A model generated the notes under the pieces. That model was not told the DNA's origin, did no database searches, and was given only the letters and a program-made list of their open reading frames with translations. From assembly GCF_026242055.1 (NCBI RefSeq), contig NZ_JAPJDL010000020.1, positions 124,001 through 188,000 on the forward strand: 64,000 nt of DNA, read 5' to 3'. The position numbers and the translations under genes were made by a program. Below, piece after piece: positions 27,255 to 35,342 of the stretch. Numbering within the stretch: the first letter of the stretch is position 1; each line of letters starts with the position of its first letter. The stretch is from Lentzea sp. NEAU-D7 (GTDB taxonomy: Bacteria > Actinomycetota > Actinomycetes > Mycobacteriales > Pseudonocardiaceae).

Positions 27255-27769
27255 GCGCACTTCTGGAACTCCAGCGAATGACCGCCCCCGCGCAGGTTCA
27301 CCGTGCCGACCGGTTGGACGGCGAGCAACGTGCAGACGATCTGCTGCACGGCGGAGGCGCTGAGCTGCGAGACGTCGCTCGAGAGGTTCACGTCGAGGCC
27401 GTTGGCGACCCGGTCCACGGTGGCCGGCGCGGCGTCGAGCGGCACCTCGGTGAACAACCCGCGGCTCTGCTCCGCGTTGGTGGGGCCCTGCGCCAGCAAC
27501 GCCACGACGTCGAACCCGCTCAGGCTGCCCTCCGTCCGCCCGACGGGGACCACCCCGCCTCCAGCCGAGACCCAGTAGAGCGACGGCGAGGTGTTCTCGA
27601 CGGGGCCGGTGGGCGCTTCGAGGCCGGGGATCGGGTCGGTGGGGCGGATGCCGCACGCGGTGAGGACGGCGAGGACGAGCACCGCGAGCCCAAGCTCACG
27701 CAGGGGTCCCCTCCAGGGGGTCCCCCTGATTCCATTCTCCCAGGCGGCACCGACAGTTTTCGGCCTCAC
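27251..27769 (-). CDS. GerMN-domain lipoprotein (LpqB-like, short)
   Basis: 172 aa. A signal peptide of LAVLVLAVLTAC type ends in a lipobox cysteine, followed by a single GerMN domain (FDVVALLAQGPT, then LFTEVPLD and LSASAVQQIVCTLLA). It overlaps the kinase gene by GTGA. In mycobacteria the MtrAB system is followed by LpqB, which has GerMN plus a beta-propeller. This protein has only the GerMN part, so it is an analogous but not identical accessory lipoprotein that may modulate the kinase. Confidence 0.8.
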   Translation of the reverse strand: MRPKTVGAAWENGIRGTPWRGPLRELGLAVLVLAVLTACGIRPTDPIPGLEAPTGPVENTSPSLYWVSAGGGVVPVGRTEGSLSGFDVVALLAQGPTNAEQSRGLFTEVPLDAAPATVDRVANGLDVNLSSDVSQLSASAVQQIVCTLLAVQPVGTVNLRGGGHSLEFQKCA

Positions 27770-29142
27770 GACGCACCGTCCAGCGGCAGCCGCAGCGTGA
27801 ACAGAGCACCGCCACCCGGCCGGTTGGCCGCCTCCAGCGTGCCGCCGTGCAGCCGTGCGTTCTCCCACGCGATCGCCAGCCCGAGTCCCGAGCCCTCCGA
27901 CCGCCCCCGCGACGAGTCGGCCTTGTAGAACCGCGCGAACACGTGCGGCAGGACCTCGTCGGGCAGACCGGGCCCGGAGTCCGCCACCTCGATCACCAGC
28001 GAGGTCTCCGATACCGACAGCGCGACCGACACCGGCGGCGAACCGTGCCGCAGCGCGTTGCCGACCAGGTTCGCCACGATCACGTCCAGCCGCCGCGGGT
28101 CCAGCCGGGCGCGCACCCCGTCCGGCAGCGACGCGGACACGTCCGAGAAGCCGCGCATCCGCAGGCACGTCCGCACCACCTCGGCCACGTCGACGTCGTC
28201 GAGCGCGAGAGCCGCCGTCCCCGAGTCGAACCGGGTGACCTCGATCAGGTCGTTCACCAGCCTTGTCAGGTTCAGCGTCTCCCGGTTCACCAGCCGCGCC
28301 GCCTGCCCCGCCACGCCCGGCAGCGACGCGGTCTCAGCGTCCAGCACGTCGGTCACGGCCGTCATCGCGGCCAGCGGAGTTCGCAGCTCGTGCGACACGT
28401 CCGCCACGAACCTCCGCGCGTCGGCCTCCATCCGCCGCAGCTCGCCGACGTGGTGTTCCAGCGAGGAAGCGGTGCTGTTGAACGTCGACGCGACGGAGGC
28501 CAGCTCGTCGCGCCCGCGCACCGGCACCCGTGCGGAGAGGTCGCCCTGGCCGAGCTTCCAGGCGGCCAGCTGCAGCTCCCGCACGGGGCGCAGCACGCCG
28601 CGCGCCGCCAGGAAACCCAGTCCCAGAGCCAGGAGCAGCACGGCGCCGCCGATCAGCCACGCGTTGCGCGCCAGTTCGTCGACGAACTCGACCTCCGACG
28701 TGAACGGCCGCAGCACGTACACCTCGATGCCCGACGGGGTACCGGAAGCCACCCGCAGCTGCATTCCCACGACGAGCCAGACACCGTCCGCGTACGACAC
28801 GCGCTGCCAGCCGACGCGTCCGGTCGACACGAGCGAACGCAGCTCCGGCGTGATCACGGACGGGTTCATGCCGCCGGCGGCGGTTCCGTTGCCGTAGGCC
28901 AAGGCCTGGCCTTCGCGCCCGGAGACGCGGGCGGCGACCCGTTCCAGGACCTCGACGTCCACCGGCCGCGCGGGCAGCGGGTAGAGCTGCTCGACGCGGT
29001 TCGTGGTCTCGATGACGGCGTTGTCCTGGGCGCGCTGCACGATCGCGTCGCGCGCTCGCACGTACCCCGCGCCGGCGACGGCCGCGGCGGTCACGACGGT
29101 CAGCAGGGCGAACGCGAGAAGCAGCCGCAGCCGGAGCGTCAC
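27766..29142 (-). CDS. Two-component sensor histidine kinase
   Basis: 458 aa. Two transmembrane helices flank an extracellular region of about 130 residues, followed by HAMP, a HisKA domain with H-box FVADVSHELRTPL, and HATPase with N-box NLVGNALRHGS and G-boxes (DSGPGLP, GSGLGLAI). The GTG start overlaps the response-regulator stop (GTGA). Together with the RR and the GerMN lipoprotein it forms one translationally coupled signalling unit. The signal is unknown. Confidence 0.93.
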   Translation of the reverse strand: MTLRLRLLLAFALLTVVTAAAVAGAGYVRARDAIVQRAQDNAVIETTNRVEQLYPLPARPVDVEVLERVAARVSGREGQALAYGNGTAAGGMNPSVITPELRSLVSTGRVGWQRVSYADGVWLVVGMQLRVASGTPSGIEVYVLRPFTSEVEFVDELARNAWLIGGAVLLLALGLGFLAARGVLRPVRELQLAAWKLGQGDLSARVPVRGRDELASVASTFNSTASSLEHHVGELRRMEADARRFVADVSHELRTPLAAMTAVTDVLDAETASLPGVAGQAARLVNRETLNLTRLVNDLIEVTRFDSGTAALALDDVDVAEVVRTCLRMRGFSDVSASLPDGVRARLDPRRLDVIVANLVGNALRHGSPPVSVALSVSETSLVIEVADSGPGLPDEVLPHVFARFYKADSSRGRSEGSGLGLAIAWENARLHGGTLEAANRPGGGALFTLRLPLDGAS

Positions 29143-29819
29143 AGCGGTCCGAACCGGTAGCCGAAGCCCCGCACGGTCTGGACGTACACGGGCGCCGCCG
29201 GATCGTCCTCGATCTTCGACCGCAGCCGCTGCACGCACGCGTCGACCAGCCGCGAGTCGCCGAGGTAGCCCTGGTCCCACACAGAACCCAGCAACTGCTG
29301 TCGTGACATCACGCGGCCGGGCGAGGAGGAGAGCTCGAGCAGCAGCCGCAGTTCCGTCGGCGCCAACGAGACGGGCTTGCCGAACCGCGTCACGACGAGG
29401 CCCTCGCGGTCGATCGTCAGGTCGCCGTGGCGCTCGGCCACGACCTCGGTGACGGAGGCGGACGAACGGCGCAGCACGGCGCGGATGCGGGCCTCCAGCA
29501 CACGGGCCTGGGCCGGCTTGGCCACGTAGTCGTCGGCGCCGGCCTCCAGGCCCGCGACCACGTCGATGTCGTCGTTGCGCGCGGTCAGCATGATGATCGG
29601 GAGGTCGCCGGAGGCGCGGATGCGACGGCACACCTCGAACCCGTCCACGCCCGGCAGCATCAGGTCCAGCACGACGACGTCCGGCGTGACGCTGCCGAGC
29701 AGTTCGAGGCCTTCCTCGCCCGTGCGCACCGCGTCCACGGTGTGGCCCTGGTAGGTCAGGGCGAGCGACAGTCCCTCGCGGACCGCTTCGTCGTCCTCGA
29801 TCAGCAGTACGCGCGGCAT
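29139..29819 (-). CDS. OmpR-family response regulator
   Basis: 226 aa. The receiver domain has an acidic pocket EDD and phospho-acceptor Asp52 (VVLDLMLPGVDG), plus Thr/Lys switch residues (MLTARND, VAKPAQ). The C-terminal winged helix ends in QTVRGFGYRFG. It is first in the operon, with a 121-bp upstream gap to the phosphonate permease, which is oriented the same way. Confidence 0.94.
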   Translation of the reverse strand: MPRVLLIEDDEAVREGLSLALTYQGHTVDAVRTGEEGLELLGSVTPDVVVLDLMLPGVDGFEVCRRIRASGDLPIIMLTARNDDIDVVAGLEAGADDYVAKPAQARVLEARIRAVLRRSSASVTEVVAERHGDLTIDREGLVVTRFGKPVSLAPTELRLLLELSSSPGRVMSRQQLLGSVWDQGYLGDSRLVDACVQRLRSKIEDDPAAPVYVQTVRGFGYRFGPL

Positions 29820-29940
29820 GCCCTCCAGCCTTCCCGACGGGTCTCATGGGGACGTTCGTGCGACGTCATCGTTGCGTAACGACCGCCCGTGCGCAGTACG
29901 CCGCCCGTCGCACTGCCCTCGGCCGGGCCCGACGACGCGG

Positions 29941-30744
29941 TCAGGCACCCAGCCGCTTGCGCACCCAGCCGGAAGCCTGGTCGACCACGACCACGAGAAG
30001 CAGCACCACGAGGATGTGCGTGACCATCTTGTCGAACCGGAACAGCTTGATCGACTGGTTGATCAGGAAGCCGATCCCGCCCGCGCCGACCAGGCCGAGC
30101 ACGAGCGACGACCGCACGTTCACGTCCAGCCGGTAGAGCAGAAGCCCCGCCAGGGAAGGCAGCACGGTCGGGAGCACCGCGTGCAGCGCGATCTGCGGAC
30201 CGGACGCACCGGTGACCTCCAGCGCGTCGCGCGGCCCGCGGTCGCTCTCGTCCATCGCCTCGGCCCAGAGCTTGCCCATCACGCCGGTGTTGTGGAACAC
30301 CAGCGCCAGCACGCCCGCGAACGGCCCGAGCCCCACCGCCGTCACGAAGATCAGCGCGAACACCACGTCCGGCACCGAGCGCAGGAACGACAGCACCGCG
30401 CGGGCCGCCTGCTGCGCCCACGCCGCCGACGTCGTCGCGCGGGACGCCAGCAGAGCCAGGGCCAGGGCGAACGGGATCGAGAACGTCGTGCCGAGCAGTC
30501 CGATGTAGAGCGTGATCACCGCTGCTTCCAGCGACTTCCCGAGCACCGAGAAGTCCGGCGGCAGCGACTCGGCGAGGAAGTCGGCCATGCCCTCCCAGCC
30601 CGCGATCAGCGTGGCGGGCGAGAACTCCGTCGCCTGCCAGGCGAGCACGTGCACGGCGAGGAAGACCGCCACCGCGACCCAGACGACGGGCGCGGGCCAG
30701 CGACGGCGAGGAGCCGCGAGCTTAGGAGCAGCCGTGACACTCAT
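29941..30744 (-). CDS. phnE: Phosphonate ABC transporter permease
   Basis: 267 aa inner-membrane permease with about six hydrophobic segments. The EAA-like loop reads DALEVTGASGPQIALHAVLPTVLPS. It is last of the minus-strand phosphonate operon. Its ATG overlaps the phnC stop (ATGA). It should form the membrane channel with the PhnC ATPase and the PhnD binding protein. Confidence 0.9.
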   Translation of the reverse strand: MSVTAAPKLAAPRRRWPAPVVWVAVAVFLAVHVLAWQATEFSPATLIAGWEGMADFLAESLPPDFSVLGKSLEAAVITLYIGLLGTTFSIPFALALALLASRATTSAAWAQQAARAVLSFLRSVPDVVFALIFVTAVGLGPFAGVLALVFHNTGVMGKLWAEAMDESDRGPRDALEVTGASGPQIALHAVLPTVLPSLAGLLLYRLDVNVRSSLVLGLVGAGGIGFLINQSIKLFRFDKMVTHILVVLLLVVVVDQASGWVRKRLGA

Positions 30745-31358
30745 GCCGCCACCATCGCCTTCATCTCGACGACACGATGTGCGTAGGTGTGCGCGAGCTC
30801 AGGCTGGTGCAGCACAGCCACGACGGCCATCCCGTCACCTGCCAGGGCTTGGAGCAGCTCCATCACCTGAACCGCGGCCTGCGGGTCGAGCGCCGACACC
30901 GGTTCGTCGGCGAGGATCACGTTGGCGCGCTGGCACAACGCCCGCGCGATCGCCACGCGTTGCTGCTGCCCGCCGGAAAGCCGCGCACACCGGTCCAGCG
31001 CGCGGTCCGCGAGCCCGACCCTCTCCAGGCAGCTCATCGCCTCCTCCCGGACGTCCTGCGGGAAGAAGAACGAGCGGTGCAGCGCAAGCCGTCCCAGAGC
31101 GCCGGAGCAGACGTTGTCCAGGGCGTTGCGGCGGCCGACCAGGTGGATCTTCTGGAACACCATCGCGGCGTTCCCGCCCACCTCGATCTCGCCGCCGTCG
31201 GGCGTCTCCAGCCCGACCACGCACCGCAACGCCGTGGACTTGCCCGAGCCGTTCGGCCCGAGCAGCGCCACGAACTCACCGGGTTCGACCGAGAGGTCGA
31301 AGCCGTCCAGCACGGTGCGGCCGCCGAACGACTTGCGCAGGCCGCGGATGGTGAGCAT
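30741..31358 (-). CDS. phnC: Phosphonate ABC transporter ATPase
   Basis: 205 aa, shorter than typical PhnC (about 250 aa). Walker A is GPNGSGKST, the signature is LSGGQQQR, Walker B is VILADEPVSALD and the switch His is in VLHQPELA. The missing length is in the helical domain and the C-terminus, but all catalytic motifs are intact. It shares one base with the phnD stop (TGATG). Confidence 0.9.
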   Translation of the reverse strand: MLTIRGLRKSFGGRTVLDGFDLSVEPGEFVALLGPNGSGKSTALRCVVGLETPDGGEIEVGGNAAMVFQKIHLVGRRNALDNVCSGALGRLALHRSFFFPQDVREEAMSCLERVGLADRALDRCARLSGGQQQRVAIARALCQRANVILADEPVSALDPQAAVQVMELLQALAGDGMAVVAVLHQPELAHTYAHRVVEMKAMVAA

Positions 31359-32245
31359 CAGACGTCCTCTTCCTTGAGCCCCAGCGTGGTCGCGAGGTCG
31401 AAGAGCACCTTGTAGGTGTCGTTGTCCACCTGGACGAGCGGTCCGGGCGGGGTGACGTCGAGGAACGCGCCGACCTTCTCGACGTCGGCGGGCGAGAGCC
31501 CCAGCAACGCCTTGCGCACCTTGTCCTTGAACGCCGGGTCGAGGTCGCCGCGCACGGTGATCGGGTCGTTCGGGATCGGCTCGGACTTCCAGATCTGGAG
31601 GAACTTCGACTCGTCGAACGTGCCGGCACCCTTGGCGGTCGCGAGCTGCTGGCTGTTGATCTCGGCGGCGTCGACCTTGCCGTTGATCAGCGACAGCATC
31701 GCCTCGGGATGCCCGCCCGCGTAGTCGAGCTTCACGTCGGCGACGCCGTGCTTCTTCAAGCCGTAGCGGGGAAGCGCGTCACCGGACGCCGACCCGACAC
31801 TGCTCAGCGCGAGCGACTTCCCGGCCAGGTCCTCGATCGTCCGCGCGGGGGAGTCCTTCGCGACCCAGATGCCGGCGGTGTAGCTGGTGAGCTTCCCGGA
31901 CCCGTCCGCGAACGACACCATGGGCTCCGCCTTGGCCTTCTGCGAAGCGAAGACGTAGCCGAGCGGACCGAACTGCGCGATCTCCAGCTTGCCGTTGCGC
32001 ATAGCCAGCACCTCGGCCGCGTAGTCGTCGACGACCTGCAGCTCGACCTCGCAGCCGAGCTTGGTGGACAACGACTTCGCGAGCACTTCGTAGGCGGGCT
32101 TGAGCTTCTCCGGGTCCTCGTACGGCTCGACACCGAACCGCACCTTGCCGCCGTTGGGACAGTCACCGCCGCTCGAAGCGGAGTTCGTGGTGCCACAAGC
32201 CGTCAGGGCCAACGCCGCAGCGAGAACAACGCCGAGGGTTCTCAT
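31358..32245 (-). CDS. phnD: Phosphonate/phosphite-type substrate-binding lipoprotein
   Basis: 295 aa with signal peptide and lipobox ALALTAC. The mature part shows PhnD markers: RFGVEPYEDPEKLKPAYEVLA start (in part), QFGPLGYVFA, and GSASGDALPRYGLKK. It captures the phosphonate outside the cell. ATG 32245 overlaps the FAD-oxidoreductase stop by one base (TGATG), so all four genes are coupled. Confidence 0.9.
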   Translation of the reverse strand: MRTLGVVLAAALALTACGTTNSASSGGDCPNGGKVRFGVEPYEDPEKLKPAYEVLAKSLSTKLGCEVELQVVDDYAAEVLAMRNGKLEIAQFGPLGYVFASQKAKAEPMVSFADGSGKLTSYTAGIWVAKDSPARTIEDLAGKSLALSSVGSASGDALPRYGLKKHGVADVKLDYAGGHPEAMLSLINGKVDAAEINSQQLATAKGAGTFDESKFLQIWKSEPIPNDPITVRGDLDPAFKDKVRKALLGLSPADVEKVGAFLDVTPPGPLVQVDNDTYKVLFDLATTLGLKEEDV

Positions 32246-33432
32246 CACATCTCCTGGAGGAGGTCGTCGAGCACGGCCGGGGCGAGGCCGAGCGCGGTGG
32301 TCATGCCGATGCCGGAGGTGACCGAGACGGCCCTGGTGAGGGGAACGGGCGTCGCGGTCAGGAAGGGTTCGGGGGCCGACGCGTAGACGCCGCGCCAGCG
32401 TTCGAGCACGTGCAGCGAGGGAACGCCGAGCAGCCGAGCCGTCTCGGTGAGCACCAGGTCGTCCAGGTCCTCGGTCCGGTACGGGTCGACCGTGCGGCTG
32501 TAGTGGTGGGTGTCGCCGATGGTGAGCGAGCCGTCGGGGAGCTGGGTGAACATCAGGTTCAGCCCGGCTTCGACCAGCTCGGGGTGGTCGTGGGTGAGGC
32601 GCCGGCGGACCTTCTCGATGCTCGGGCACCGCGCGAACGCGTCGTAGCGCAGCATCGAGAACCCGGTCAGCACCGCCGGGTCGATCACGCCGCCGTGCGC
32701 GACGCGCAGCATTCGCAGCTGGCAGCGCTGGACGTCGCGCTCTTCGGCGATCTCGGGGAAGAACCTGTCGACGTCGTGGCCGACGGCGACGACTGTCGCG
32801 CGGCATCGGATCTCGCCGCGGGAGGTGCGGACCAGGCCGGGCTCGACGGTGAGCACGTTGGTCGACCAGTGGAACGTGACGCCGCGATCTTTCAGCAACC
32901 TGGCGATCGCGTGGACGGCTTCGCGTGGGTTGACGCGGATGTCGAGGGGGAGGTGCGCGGCGCCGAGGATCGAAGGATTGTTCAACAATCCTCCGGTTGG
33001 ATCGTTGAACAATCCGGCTCGCGCATTGTTCAACGATCCAACATTGGCATTGTTCAACGATCCAACACGCCGTTTGTTGAACGATCCGCGCGTGGGATTG
33101 TTCAACAATTCGACGTCGCGGACCTCGGCGAACTCCTCGAGCACCGCGAGTTCGTCCTCCTCGCGAGCCACGACGAGCGACCCGGACTCGCGCAGCCAAA
33201 ACCCGGCCTCCCGGGCAAGCGTCAACCACTCAACGCGAGCGGCCATCGCGTACGAGAAAGCCACCCCGTCCTGAGCGGTGAAGCACCCGTGCCCGAAGTT
33301 GCGCACAGAAGCCCCAACAGCGTGCTCGTCGCGCTCGACCACGGCGACGGAAAGCCCCCGCCGCACCGCGTGCCAAGCATGCGCGAGCCCGACGACACCC
33401 GCGCCGACGACCACCAGGTCCACACTTGTCAT
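32245..33432 (-). CDS. Aminophosphonate FAD-dependent oxidoreductase (TIGR03364-like) with repeat insertion
   Basis: 395 aa of the DAO/glycine-oxidase fold, with dinucleotide motif VVVGAGVVGLAHAW at the N-terminus and a C-terminal SVTSGIGMTTALG FAD segment. Members of this family sit beside phosphonatase-like HAD enzymes and are thought to deaminate an aminoethylphosphonate or its N-methyl form. That fits this island exactly. Residues 108-153 are an extra six-fold 8-residue repeat ([L/S][L/F]N[N/D/K]xxx[G]) encoded by a 24-bp palindromic DNA array. The insertion keeps the frame but its effect on activity is unknown. The ATG at 33432 lies inside a 14-bp operator. Confidence 0.82.
   Translation of the reverse strand: MTSVDLVVVGAGVVGLAHAWHAVRRGLSVAVVERDEHAVGASVRNFGHGCFTAQDGVAFSYAMAARVEWLTLAREAGFWLRESGSLVVAREEDELAVLEEFAEVRDVELLNNPTRGSFNKRRVGSLNNANVGSLNNARAGLFNDPTGGLLNNPSILGAAHLPLDIRVNPREAVHAIARLLKDRGVTFHWSTNVLTVEPGLVRTSRGEIRCRATVVAVGHDVDRFFPEIAEERDVQRCQLRMLRVAHGGVIDPAVLTGFSMLRYDAFARCPSIEKVRRRLTHDHPELVEAGLNLMFTQLPDGSLTIGDTHHYSRTVDPYRTEDLDDLVLTETARLLGVPSLHVLERWRGVYASAPEPFLTATPVPLTRAVSVTSGIGMTTALGLAPAVLDDLLQEM
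32975..33111. repeat. Six-unit 24-bp tandem array of 17-bp palindromes inside the FAD oxidoreductase gene
   Basis: Units begin at 32975, 32999, 33023, 33047, 33071 and 33095, exactly 24 bp apart. Each is a 17-bp near-palindrome of consensus GGATTGTTCAACAATCC plus a variable 7-bp spacer. The period is a multiple of three, so the host frame is kept. The units are visibly AT-richer than the surrounding gene. The centre TTGTTCAACAA fits the FadR/GntR operator pattern TNGTNNNACNA. Confidence 0.9.
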
Positions 33433-33438
33433 GACAAG
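33425..33438. promoter_or_regulatory. GntR-type operator over the FAD oxidoreductase start
   Basis: CTTGTCATGACAAG is a perfect 14-bp palindrome. It includes the start codon of the minus-strand oxidoreductase. The related copy at 33502-33515 lies 77 bp away next to the divergent gntR gene, so one regulator probably binds both. Confidence 0.65.
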
Positions 33439-33501
33439 AACGATGAGCGGCCGCCAACCCGGAAGCAATGGGTGTTCTGATGTGTTCACTAGGAGTTCAG
33501 A

Positions 33502-33515
33502 CTTGTTATGACATG
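33502..33515. promoter_or_regulatory. GntR-type operator upstream of gntR
   Basis: CTTGTTATGACATG matches the 33425 palindrome at 12 of 14 positions. It lies 14 bp before the chosen gntR start, consistent with autoregulation. Confidence 0.6.
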
Positions 33516-33528
33516 TATCCTCGGCGGC

Positions 33529-34275
33529 ATGGAGATGCCCCTGCACGAGCGCATCGCGGCCGATCTGCGGCGCCGCATCGCCTCCGGTGAGCTGGCCGTC
33601 GGAGATCCCGTGCCGTCCGAGTCGCAGCTGGGCGCGCAGTGGAACGCCTCGCGCGCGCCGGTCCGGCAGGCGCTGACGTCGCTCAGGGCCGAGGGCATGA
33701 TCGGCGGCGGCCGCGGCAAGCCCGCGGTGGTGCGCCGGCACACGCTGTCGCAGCCGTTCGAGACGTTCCTGTCGTTCTCCAGCTGGGCCGCGGGCCTCGG
33801 ACACGTTCCGGGGCAACGGACTCTGGAGATCGCGCGCCGTCCGGCCGACGCCGACATCGCCGACGCCCTGCAACTCGACGAGGGCACGCCGGTCGTGCAG
33901 CTGCTCAGGCAGAGGCTGATCGACGGCAGGCCGACGATGCTGGAGCGCACGACGTTCGTGGAACCGGTGGGGCGCCTGCTGTTCGACTTCGACTGCGACA
34001 GCGGATCGCTCTACGCGTACCTGGGGGAGCAGGGCGTCGACATGACCGTTGCGCGGCACCAGATCGACGCCGTCGCGGCCGACGCTCAGGACAGCGAGCT
34101 GCTGGAAGTCGAACTGGGGGCGCCACTTCTGCGGGAACGTCGGTGTGCGTCCGGAATGGACGGAAGGCCGGTCGAGTACTCCGACGACCGCTACCGGCCG
34201 GACATGGTCAGCTTCTCGATCGAGAACTCCCAGCAGGCGCACCCGGCGCTGCTGCGGGACTGGAGGGCCTCGTGA
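33529..34275 (+). CDS. GntR/HutC-family regulator of phosphonate island
   Basis: 248 aa. The N-terminal winged helix is typical (IAADLRRRIASGELAVGDPV, then PSESQLGAQW) and the UTRA ligand domain makes up the rest, as in PhnF-type regulators. I chose ATG 33529 because the frame's earlier ATG (33508) lies inside the operator; ATG 33535 is also possible. It is divergent from the import/oxidation operon and overlaps the HAD gene (GTGA), so it very likely controls both by sensing a phosphonate or aminophosphonate. Confidence 0.87.
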   Translation: MEMPLHERIAADLRRRIASGELAVGDPVPSESQLGAQWNASRAPVRQALTSLRAEGMIGGGRGKPAVVRRHTLSQPFETFLSFSSWAAGLGHVPGQRTLEIARRPADADIADALQLDEGTPVVQLLRQRLIDGRPTMLERTTFVEPVGRLLFDFDCDSGSLYAYLGEQGVDMTVARHQIDAVAADAQDSELLEVELGAPLLRERRCASGMDGRPVEYSDDRYRPDMVSFSIENSQQAHPALLRDWRAS

Positions 34276-34940
34276 ACGGCGCGATGAAGGTCGACCTGGT
34301 GGTGCTGGACATCGCCGGCACCACGGTGGAGGAGCACGGACTCGTCTACAGGGCGCTGGCGGACACCGTGGTCGCGGCCGGCGGATCGGCGCGGAACGTC
34401 GGCGAGTGGATGGGGGCCGACAAGTACGAGGCGATCTCGTCGATGCTCGGCAAGTCCGAAGTGGACGCCGAGTTCCAGGACTTCCACGAGCGGCTGGCGA
34501 AGTACTACGCCGAGACGCCGCCCGCGCCGATCCCCGGTGTGCCGGAAGCGTTGGCGCGTCTGCGGAGCAACGGTGTCAAGGTCGCGCTGACCACCGGGTT
34601 CGACCGGCCTGTCGTGGACGGGCTGCTCGACGTGCTGGGCTGGCGCGAGGGCGTGCTGGACGCGGTGGTCTGCGTGGACGACGTGCGAGCCGGCCGTCCG
34701 GCGCCGTACATGATCCACCGGGCGATGGAGCTGACCGGTGTCAGGGACGTCCGGCGCGTGCTGACCGCCGGTGACACCACGCGAGACCTGCAGGCGGGCA
34801 CCAACGCGGGTGCGGGGTTCGTCGTCGGCGTGCTCAGCGGCAGCCAGACGGCGGAGGAGCTCGGCGCCGTCCGGCACACGCACCTGCTGGAGTCCGTCGC
34901 CGGTGTTCCCGGTCTAGTCGAGGGCGGCGGTGTGGCGTAG
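34272..34940 (+). CDS. Phosphonatase-like HAD hydrolase (TIGR03351-like)
   Basis: 222 aa. The nucleophile motif LDIAGTTV (Asp13, with Ala at +2) is the phosphonatase type rather than DxD. Motif II is ALTTGFDRPV and the motif III/IV region is AGDTTRDLQAGTNAG. A cap-domain lysine occurs in MGADKYEA, but its equivalence to the PhnX Schiff-base lysine is unproven. The proposed job is to hydrolyse phosphonoacetaldehyde or a close analogue made by the FAD enzyme. The GTG start overlaps gntR. The 3' end overlaps the convergent gene by 27 bp. Confidence 0.85.
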   Translation: MNGAMKVDLVVLDIAGTTVEEHGLVYRALADTVVAAGGSARNVGEWMGADKYEAISSMLGKSEVDAEFQDFHERLAKYYAETPPAPIPGVPEALARLRSNGVKVALTTGFDRPVVDGLLDVLGWREGVLDAVVCVDDVRAGRPAPYMIHRAMELTGVRDVRRVLTAGDTTRDLQAGTNAGAGFVVGVLSGSQTAEELGAVRHTHLLESVAGVPGLVEGGGVA

Positions 34941-35342
34941 CTGCTCGGGGGCCGGGTCCGCGACCAGGACCCGCAGCGCGTCGGCGAACCGGTCGAAGCG
35001 CCGGTCGAAGTCGGCCAGCTCGCGCGACGGTTCCGCGACCAGCGCCGCCCGGCCCGGCCTCGGTACTGCGCTCGCCAGCGCGTCGCGGAGGGGCTGGGCC
35101 CGGCGCAACGCCACGAGCAGCGTCCACAGCCGCCGCTCGACCAGGGCGACCTGCACCGGGTCGCCGGTCACGCGCAGGAAGTCCGAACGCGCGGCGGTGG
35201 CGCGGCGGCGTTGTGCGGGGCAGGTGAAGTCGGTGGACCGGACGACCTGCGTGTCCGGTGCCGACCGGGCGAGTGCTTCCTCCGACCGGAACCGCCGCGA
35301 AGGCGGGGTCCCGGCCGGGTTCCACATCCACCAGGTCGTCAT
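34914..35342 (-). CDS. Uncharacterised protein following XPB
   Basis: 142 aa. The ATG at 35342 overlaps the helicase stop (ATGA), so it is co-translated with XPB. It is basic, Arg- and Ala-rich and mostly helical, with no signal peptide or recognised motif. Composition resembles normal coding DNA for this genome. A function with the helicase is possible but unsupported beyond operon position. Confidence 0.55.
   Translation of the reverse strand: MTTWWMWNPAGTPPSRRFRSEEALARSAPDTQVVRSTDFTCPAQRRRATAARSDFLRVTGDPVQVALVERRLWTLLVALRRAQPLRDALASAVPRPGRAALVAEPSRELADFDRRFDRFADALRVLVADPAPEQLRHTAALD

Noticed and set aside
32975..33111. CRISPR array
   Set aside because: Spacers are only 7 bp, the repeats are palindromic, the array is in frame within a gene, and no cas genes are present.
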